Position numbers and translations under genes: made by a program
The notes under the pieces: model-generated
The model's input: the letters and a program-made list of their open reading frames with translations, nothing else
Databases searched by the model: none
What the model was told of the DNA's origin: nothing
Source of the DNA: Flavobacteriales bacterium
GTDB lineage: Bacteria > Bacteroidota > Bacteroidia > Flavobacteriales > BACL11
Length of the DNA: 11,764 nucleotides
Assembly (NCBI GenBank): GCA_002710495.1
Contig: PAKE01000002.1
Coordinates: forward strand, 37,020-48,783
Direction of reading: 5' to 3'
In this document: piece by piece, positions 6,731 through 11,764 of the stretch
How the letters are laid out: every line of letters starts with the position of its first letter
Numbering within the stretch: the first letter of the stretch is position 1

Positions 6731-7900
6731 TTAATTATATTCAAACTCTCCAAATTCACTCCTTATCGTAAGCTTCTTTGTTGTGCTTTCTTCTACTCTA
6801 CCAATAATTTTAGCTGCTACATTATAGGATTCTGAAATAGAAATAATATCATCTGCAATTTCCTTAGAAACATACAATTCCATTCTATGTCCCATATTAA
6901 AAACCTTATACATTTCTTTCCAATCTGTATTAGATTCTTCTTGAATCATCTGAAATAATGGTGGCAGATCGAACATATTATCTTTCATAACATGAACTTT
7001 ATCTACAAAGTGCAAAACCTTTGTTTGAGCTCCCCCACTACAATGTACCATGCCATCAATCTTAGTTCTAAATTTATCTAAAATCTCTTTTACAATTGGA
7101 ATATAGGTTCTAGTTGGAGATAAAATTAATCTCCCAATATCTAAATCAGAACCTTCAATTCTATCTGTAAGTTTTTTTGTTCCAGAATAAACTAATTCTT
7201 CAGGAACTGAATGATCGTAACTTTCAGGGTATTTTTCTGCCAAAATTTTTGAGAATACATCATGACGAGCAGAAGTTAAACCATTACTTCCCATCCCTCC
7301 ATTATACTCTGATTCATAAGTAGCTTGGCCAGAAGATGATAATCCAACAATTACATTTCCTGGTTTAATATTTGCATTATCTATTACATCTTCCCTATTC
7401 ATTCTAGAGACAACTGTTGAGTCTACAATAATTGTTCTTACCAAATCACCAACATCAGCTGTTTCTCCTCCAGTAGAGATGATATTCACTCCATAATTCT
7501 TATATTCCACAAGTAATTCTTCTGTTCCGTTTATTATCTCCGAAAGAACATCTCCGTTAATTAAGTTTTTATTTCTACCTATTGTAGAAGATAACATAAT
7601 GTTATCCGTAGCACCAACACATATCAGATCATCAATATTCATAATAAGCGCATCCTGAGCAATGCCTTTCCAAACTGAAATATCTCCAGTTTCTTTCCAA
7701 TACATATAAGCTAAAGCAGATTTTGTTCCCGCTCCATCAGCATGCATTATCAAACAATAATCTTCATCATTACTTAAATAATCTGGTACAATCTTACAGA
7801 ACGCCTTTGGGAACAAACCTTTATCGGTGTTCTTTATAGCATTATGTACATCCTCTTTATCTGCTGAAACTCCCCTTTGATTATATCTGTTTTCTTCCAT
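6731..7900 (-). CDS. purM: AIR synthase (phosphoribosylformylglycinamidine cyclo-ligase), Bacteroidota type
   Basis: The likely role is the fifth step of purine synthesis: ATP-dependent closure of formylglycinamidine ribonucleotide to aminoimidazole ribonucleotide. The 389-residue protein is longer than E. coli PurM (345) and belongs to the divergent Bacteroidota branch. The N-terminus NRYNQRGVSADKEDVHNAI is characteristic. It is followed by 'IMHADGAGTKSALAYMYW' (51-68, equivalent to the DGVGTK loop of PurM), 'AQDALIMNIDDLICVGA' (81-97, the M.NDL...GA region), 'STGGETADVGDLVRTI' (142-157, matching the GGE..E motif region), and 'YNGGMGSNGLTSARHDV' (199-215, matching the 'GLHSNGYSL.R' loop). 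The position beside prfA and pyrF is consistent with a nucleotide-synthesis unit. The fold and superfamily are sure. The precise reaction rests on the family's usual annotation, and an AIR-synthase-related paralogue remains possible. Confidence 0.82.
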   Translation of the reverse strand: MEENRYNQRGVSADKEDVHNAIKNTDKGLFPKAFCKIVPDYLSNDEDYCLIMHADGAGTKSALAYMYWKETGDISVWKGIAQDALIMNIDDLICVGATDNIMLSSTIGRNKNLINGDVLSEIINGTEELLVEYKNYGVNIISTGGETADVGDLVRTIIVDSTVVSRMNREDVIDNANIKPGNVIVGLSSSGQATYESEYNGGMGSNGLTSARHDVFSKILAEKYPESYDHSVPEELVYSGTKKLTDRIEGSDLDIGRLILSPTRTYIPIVKEILDKFRTKIDGMVHCSGGAQTKVLHFVDKVHVMKDNMFDLPPLFQMIQEESNTDWKEMYKVFNMGHRMELYVSKEIADDIISISESYNVAAKIIGRVEESTTKKLTIRSEFGEFEYN

Positions 7901-7908
7901 TTTATGAT

Positions 7909-7937
7909 AAAAAAAAGCATCCCAGAAGGACGCTTTT
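7909..7937 (-). terminator. intrinsic terminator hairpin after the OmpA-family gene
   Basis: On the minus strand AAAAGCGTCC (7937-7928) pairs with GGATGCTTTT (7922-7913) as a 10-bp stem with one G-U pair and a 5-nt loop, followed by a run of eight T residues (7916-7909). It begins 20 nt after the OmpA-family stop codon. Because the U-tract ends only 8 nt before the purM ATG, either purM depends on partial read-through or the hairpin forms part of its leader. Confidence 0.8.
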
Positions 7938-7957
7938 ATTATTATATATTTTAAGTA

Positions 7958-10045
7958 TTATTTTTCTTCAATTTCTTTTATCTCAGTAGGAATATAATTC
8001 TCAGATAAAACTTTAAAAGAAGTTCGTCTATTCAATTGATGTGCAGTTTCTTTAAACTTATTTTTTAATTTATCAATATAAGATACTGACATCTCATCAC
8101 CTTCCTTAAATACTTTTTTTGTGAGGAACCCTCCTTTAACTTCTCTTTTCGAATCTTGTTCAGTTAATTTATATGGTTCAGACTCTCCTTTTCCACTTGA
8201 TACTAATCTATCGGAAGGAATTCCTTTTGAAATTAAATACTGTATACAAGCATCTGCTCTTTTCTGCGAAAGTATAAGGTTTTGTTGATCAGTACCTCTA
8301 AAGTCCGTATGAGATTTTAACTCAATTGTAATATTAGGATTCTCATTTAATGTAATAACTAATAAATCAAGATCAAGAATAGATTGTGGTCTTAAATTCC
8401 ACTTTGTAAAATCATACTCAATTCTAGGCATAATAATCTCCTTCTTAATTGGGTCAATATTGATATCCTTAACTAGATCTGTATTTTTCTCAATACCAAC
8501 AGTTGTTTCTGTAACTTTATTATTAAGATAATTCTCTCTACTAACAATAATCTCATAAGATGCAAGGGGAGTTAAGTCAAAATAATAACTTCCTGTATTA
8601 TCAGTAGTAACTTCAACTGATGAATTATCATCACCAACTAACTTTACATTTGCTCCAGAAACAATAGCTCCTGTTTTTGTGTCTGTTATTACACCTTGTA
8701 ATGTTATTACTAAAACTGGTAATTCGAATTGATAAATATTATCAGATCCATTAGATCTATTCTCGACTCCATCCTCTCCAGTCCAATTTTTTCTATTAGA
8801 TGAGAAATATCCTCTCTCCGATTTTCTTTCAACAATCATACCAAAATCATCTGCAGATGAATTAATTGGATATTTTAAGTTAATAGCGGAAACATAAATT
8901 CCATTATCATCTAGTTCTGATTTGTAAATATCTAATCCTCCCATACCAACATGTCCATCAGAAGCAAAATATAAAGAACCATCATTATGTAAGAAAGGGA
9001 ACATCTCATCACCTGGAGTATTTACTGCAATACCTAAATTTGCTGGCTCACTCCACTGACCTCTAGCAACTTTTGTAACCATCCATAAATCTTTTCCTCC
9101 AAGACCTCCATCCATATCAGCTGAGAAAATAACATGTTTTTCATCAGAAGAAATAGTAGGATGGCCAATAGTTGTATTGCTATCTACTTTTACTTCTAGC
9201 TTATTTAAAGATCCCCATAATTTACCTTTTAATTGAGAAATAGAGATTTCACATCCTAATTCTTTTTTGTTTTCAGACTGACAAGTTGTAAAAAACATTG
9301 TAGTACCATTCTGATTCAAACAAAGAGTCCCTTCATGATTATCGGTATTTATAGGAGCTAATTCAGATTTTGGTTTACTCCACTCTCCTTTTTTATTTAA
9401 AGAAGAACTCCAGATATCGGTAAAGAACTCACCTGTTCTCTCATCAATCTTGTCATTTGAAGATCCTTTTCTAGAAGATACAAGATAAATTTTTGTGTAA
9501 TCTCTATTTCCAAATGCAGGTGAAAAATCATTATTTTTTGAACAAAACGCATTCATCTTACCAATAACATATCTTGTAGGATCTGCTATCCAATCAATTG
9601 CAAACTGACAGGATTTTAATCCTTTCTGAGCTTTTATATCTGTAGGAACTTTTTTAGAGTATTTTTTAAATTGTTCTAAAGATTTTTCATACTTACCATT
9701 CGTCATTAGCATTTCAGCATACCAATAAATTGCTATCGGATTACTATTATCGTATTTAGCTTTGATTGATTTCTTGTAAAAATTAGCTGCATTTTTAAAT
9801 TTACTAGAATATCTATAACATTCAGCTTGCTTGAATAAGATCTCTGCCTTTATAGATTTGTTCTTAGTTTTATTATAACCCTTTTTATAAAGTTCAGATG
9901 CTTCAAAGTACATCTCAGCATCAAAAGCTTGATCTGCTTTTTGTATTACTCTATTTTTTCTTTGAGCTTGTAGAGAAATTGTAGAGAATAAAACTAGAAA
10001 TAAACTTAATATTAAAAACTTGGAGTTGGTTTTCATCTTTTTCAT
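7958..10045 (-). CDS. PorE-like OmpA-family protein (TPR, beta-propeller, carboxypeptidase-like and OmpA domains)
   Basis: A 695-residue exported protein. A type I signal peptide (about 1-27, basic start then LILSLFLVLFSTISLQAQ) has no lipobox cysteine. TPR-like helices follow (about 33-147: 'ADQAFDAEMYFEASELYKKGY', 'AEILFKQAECYRYSSKFKNAANFYKKSI'). Next comes a WD40-like propeller (about 155-440) with repeats such as TISSDEKHVIFSADMDGGLGGKDLW, LHNDGSLYFASDGHVGMGGLDIY and GYFSSNRKN. A carboxypeptidase-regulatory-like fold lies at about 447-530 (GVITDTKTGAIVSGANVKL). An OmpA C-terminal domain (about 540-680) has the peptidoglycan-binding features SHTDFRGTD (578-586) and LNRRTSFKVL (671-680). 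This order matches PorE of the type IX secretion system, which in P. gingivalis is a lipoprotein linking the machinery to peptidoglycan. No porP/sprF partner is adjacent, so a paralogue is possible. A second ATG at 10036 is an alternative start. A terminator follows. Confidence 0.88.
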   Translation of the reverse strand: MKKMKTNSKFLILSLFLVLFSTISLQAQRKNRVIQKADQAFDAEMYFEASELYKKGYNKTKNKSIKAEILFKQAECYRYSSKFKNAANFYKKSIKAKYDNSNPIAIYWYAEMLMTNGKYEKSLEQFKKYSKKVPTDIKAQKGLKSCQFAIDWIADPTRYVIGKMNAFCSKNNDFSPAFGNRDYTKIYLVSSRKGSSNDKIDERTGEFFTDIWSSSLNKKGEWSKPKSELAPINTDNHEGTLCLNQNGTTMFFTTCQSENKKELGCEISISQLKGKLWGSLNKLEVKVDSNTTIGHPTISSDEKHVIFSADMDGGLGGKDLWMVTKVARGQWSEPANLGIAVNTPGDEMFPFLHNDGSLYFASDGHVGMGGLDIYKSELDDNGIYVSAINLKYPINSSADDFGMIVERKSERGYFSSNRKNWTGEDGVENRSNGSDNIYQFELPVLVITLQGVITDTKTGAIVSGANVKLVGDDNSSVEVTTDNTGSYYFDLTPLASYEIIVSRENYLNNKVTETTVGIEKNTDLVKDINIDPIKKEIIMPRIEYDFTKWNLRPQSILDLDLLVITLNENPNITIELKSHTDFRGTDQQNLILSQKRADACIQYLISKGIPSDRLVSSGKGESEPYKLTEQDSKREVKGGFLTKKVFKEGDEMSVSYIDKLKNKFKETAHQLNRRTSFKVLSENYIPTEIKEIEEK

Positions 10046-10117
10046 TTTAATAATTCTTGCTAAAATAAGGAATAATTTGAATTAGTAGAACAAAAAGATA
10101 ATCAGAATTATAAAAAA

Positions 10118-11140
10118 CTAAATGTTAATAGAATGTATTTTAGCTGTTTTAACAGTTTTTACTATTCTGCCTGCAATCTTGTAAGGATCAGCATTTGATG
10201 CTGGCCTCCTATCTTCCAACCAACCTTTCCAACCTTGTTCTACTGTAATAATTGGTATTCTGATGGAAGCTCCTCTATCTGAAACACCATAGCTAAAGTC
10301 ATTTATTGAAGCCGTTTCGTGAAGCCCAGTCAACCTTTGATCATTATACTCACCATAAACATCAATATGCTCTTTAGTAACCGATCTGAATGATTCACAA
10401 ATTTTTTCGTAAATTTCCTGAGAACCACATTCTCTTAAAGTAGAATTAGAAAAATTAGCGTGCATACCGGATCCATTCCAATCTCCTTTAATTGGTTTTG
10501 GATGATACTCAATATAATACCCATACTCTTCCGTCAATCTATCTAGTAAGTATCTTGCTATCCAAAGTTCATCTCCAGCTTTTTTTGCTCCTTTAGCAAA
10601 TAATTGAAACTCCCATTGTCCACACGCAACCTCTTGATTGATACCTTCAAAATTTAGCCCTGCTTCAATACATAAATCAGCATGTTCTTCTACAAATGAT
10701 CTCCCATGAGTATTTTTTCCTCCAACCGAACAATAATATAGGCCTTGTGGGCCTGGGTATCCTCCTAACGGAAATCCTAAAGGAAGTTGAGTGTCAACAT
10801 CAAAAATAAAATATTCTTGTTCAAAACCAAACCAAAAATCATTATCATTATCATCTATTTGAGATCTACCGTTTGACTCATGTGGAGTACCATCAGCATT
10901 TAACACCTCTGTCATAACTAAAAACCCATTTATTCTTTGCGGATCAGGATAAATTGCGACTGGTTTTAACAAACAATCTGATGACCTACCTTCTGCTTGC
11001 TTTGTAGAGCTACCATCAAAAGCCCAAACAGGACAATCTTCTAACTTTCCATTAAAATCTTCCAAAACTTTAGTTTTACTTCTCATGTTTTGGGTTGGAT
11101 GGTAACCATCTAGCCAAATGTATTCTAATTTTGATTTCAT
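10118..11140 (-). CDS. glnII: glutamine synthetase, GSII (eukaryote-like) type
   Basis: This enzyme makes glutamine from glutamate, ammonia and ATP, the main entry of ammonia into metabolism. The 340-residue length and sequence fit the GSII class rather than GSI (about 470) or GSIII (about 700). Motifs are EYIWLDGYHPTQNMRSKTKV (6-25, the GSII beta-grasp start), 'PVWAFDGSSTKQAEG' (37-51), the metal-binding FGFEQEY (104-110), 'EGINQEVACGQWEFQL' (165-180), the substrate loop GDWNGSGMHANFS (219-231), 'DRGASIRIP' (288-296) and the GSII signature EDRRPASNADPY (309-320). GSII lacks the adenylylation-tyrosine loop of GSI, so control is more likely transcriptional or by feedback; this is family knowledge. 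A TATATTTG promoter element lies just upstream. The gene is 72 nt before the OmpA-family gene. Confidence 0.95.
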   Translation of the reverse strand: MKSKLEYIWLDGYHPTQNMRSKTKVLEDFNGKLEDCPVWAFDGSSTKQAEGRSSDCLLKPVAIYPDPQRINGFLVMTEVLNADGTPHESNGRSQIDDNDNDFWFGFEQEYFIFDVDTQLPLGFPLGGYPGPQGLYYCSVGGKNTHGRSFVEEHADLCIEAGLNFEGINQEVACGQWEFQLFAKGAKKAGDELWIARYLLDRLTEEYGYYIEYHPKPIKGDWNGSGMHANFSNSTLRECGSQEIYEKICESFRSVTKEHIDVYGEYNDQRLTGLHETASINDFSYGVSDRGASIRIPIITVEQGWKGWLEDRRPASNADPYKIAGRIVKTVKTAKIHSINI

Positions 11141-11174
11141 AGATAATATTTATTGATTAGTCATTAGTTTTGAG

Positions 11175-11182
11175 CAAATATA
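11175..11182 (-). promoter_or_regulatory. candidate -7 element of the glutamine synthetase promoter
   Basis: The minus strand reads TATATTTG, a full match to the Bacteroidota TAnnTTTG element. It lies in the intergenic gap with about 34 nt to the glutamine synthetase ATG, so transcription would start near 11168 with a leader of about 28 nt. No TTG is found at the usual -33 position, which lowers confidence and might mean that an activator is needed. Confidence 0.5.
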
Positions 11183-11219
11183 AATTAAAATGAGAAAATT
11201 TTTGGAATAAATAAAGAGG

Positions 11220-11241
11220 GTTGATATAATGATTTATCAAC
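11220..11241. repeat. 7-bp inverted repeat between the antiporter gene and the glutamine synthetase promoter
   Basis: GTTGATA (11220-11226) and TATCAAC (11235-11241) are perfect inverted copies separated by 8 nt. On the minus strand the repeat lies 16 nt after the antiporter stop and is followed by CCCTCTTTATTTATT, so it could be a weak terminator of that gene. Equally, it lies about 38-59 bp upstream of the TATATTTG element, a plausible place for an operator or activator site of the glutamine synthetase promoter. The sequence alone does not decide. Confidence 0.4.
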
Positions 11242-11257
11242 AATTTGTTAAATGTAA

Positions 11258-11764
11258 TTAAAACAAGAAGAACATAAACACAATATAAAAAATCAAAAGA
11301 AGCATCCCTTCTGTTCTTGAGATTTGTTTCCTTGAAAAAACATAAATAAATAAACCAAGAACTACTACAGATGTCATCATCCATAGATAATCAACAAACA
11401 GATTCTCATTCATCATTTCTATTGGATGAATAATCGATGTAATCCCTAATACGGCTAAAACATTAAAAATATTGGAACCGATTAAATTTCCAATTGCTAA
11501 ATTAGATTCTTTTCTAAATGCAGCAACTAATGAAGTAGCAAGTTCTGGTAATGATGTTCCAATTGCAACCAAACTTACAGATACAATCCTATCATCCCAT
11601 TCAAATAATCTTGCAATACTTTGAACTCCATTTACCAAGAATTCGGAACCATACATAAGTAGAATTATTCCTACAAGCATATATAAAATAGATTGGACTA
11701 AAGGTGTTTTTCTCGCTTGCTCATATTTCTCCTTATCTTCATCAGAAAGTTGTGTGTGTTCTTC
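11258..11764 (-). CDS. calcium/sodium antiporter (CaCA family), C-terminal half (runs off the right edge)
   Basis: The frame is open from the right edge of the window to the TAA at 11260-11258, giving 168 visible residues, so the true start lies outside. The visible part begins with a hydrophilic linker rich in Glu, Asp and Lys (QLSDEDKEKYEQARK), the cytoplasmic loop between the two halves of CaCA exchangers. The second half follows: a membrane helix (SILYMLVGIILLMYG), then the second alpha-repeat with VAIGTSLPELATSLVAAFR and GNLIGSNIFNVLAVLGIT, where the G-T-S-x-P-E motif and the later GS.IFN form the ion-binding region. Three more hydrophobic segments lead to the C-terminus. Relatives such as YrbG exchange calcium for sodium or protons across the inner membrane. 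An internal ATG at 11680 is not the true start, because coding continues upstream of it in the same frame and matches the family. Confidence 0.9.
   Translation of the reverse strand, partial: EEHTQLSDEDKEKYEQARKTPLVQSILYMLVGIILLMYGSEFLVNGVQSIARLFEWDDRIVSVSLVAIGTSLPELATSLVAAFRKESNLAIGNLIGSNIFNVLAVLGITSIIHPIEMMNENLFVDYLWMMTSVVVLGLFIYVFSRKQISRTEGMLLLIFYIVFMFFLF

Noticed and set aside
6237..6734. Plus-strand open frame of 165 codons opposite prfA
   Set aside because: It lies entirely opposite the conserved RF1 N-terminal region. Its serine/isoleucine-rich composition is what the complement of acidic helices gives.
10098..10111. Hairpin ATAAT-CAGA-ATTAT followed by five Ts after the glutamine synthetase gene
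   Set aside because: The stem is five A-T pairs only, too weak for a convincing terminator in such AT-rich DNA.
11157..11384. Minus-strand 75-codon frame overlapping the antiporter end
   Set aside because: It is out of frame with the antiporter, whose alpha-repeat motif is clear in the other frame, and it includes the low-complexity intergenic region.
1..11764. CRISPR array, insertion sequence, prophage, toxin-antitoxin or defence system
   Set aside because: No spaced direct repeats, transposase, integrase, paired small toxin-like genes or defence domains are seen. The genes are mainly chromosomal housekeeping genes with uniform composition.

Overview
The window is low-GC, gene-dense DNA with the marks of a Bacteroidota chromosome, most likely of flavobacterial type. 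The evidence is an OmpA-domain protein built like PorE of the type IX secretion system, a GSII-type glutamine synthetase, a small PspC-family protein, Bacteroidota-style AIR synthase and RF1 sequences, and promoter elements of the Bacteroidota TAnnTTTG (-7) type. The species cannot be named from the sequence. There are no rRNA or tRNA genes, CRISPR arrays, insertion sequences or phage genes.

Left block (1-3907, all minus strand, read right to left): a very tight run of pspC-like gene, small membrane/coiled-coil protein, RmlD-type SDR reductase, AGCS-family sodium:amino-acid symporter, remains of a ComEA-type helix-hairpin-helix gene, apt (adenine salvage), and the start of an acyl-CoA dehydrogenase that leaves the window on the left. 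Junctions are a 4-nt overlap or gaps of 1 to 7 nt, which fits one long transcript. The ComEA-type gene is broken: its N-terminal membrane anchor and its last helix-hairpin-helix survive in different frames, with the middle missing.

Centre (3908-4826): a 172-bp divergent intergenic region holds an almost perfect 19-bp palindrome whose two arms each match the TAnnTTTG element on opposite strands. It could drive the left block one way and a YdcF/ElyC-like DUF218 membrane protein the other way. That protein gene and pyrF converge with overlapping stop codons.

Right block (4823-11764, all minus strand, read right to left): the C-terminal half of a calcium/sodium antiporter, a promoter, GSII glutamine synthetase, a PorE-like OmpA protein, a terminator-like hairpin, then purM, prfA and pyrF closely spaced. 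The purM-prfA-pyrF unit couples purine synthesis, translation termination and pyrimidine synthesis. Its start codon lies only 8 nt from the U-tract of the hairpin, so the hairpin may be a leaky terminator or attenuator.

Most of the window is conserved housekeeping. I see no clear new multi-gene system. The items most worth a second look are the decayed comEA-like gene inside an otherwise compact operon, the palindromic divergent promoter, the hairpin in front of purM, and the uncharacterised small membrane/coiled-coil protein next to the PspC-like protein.
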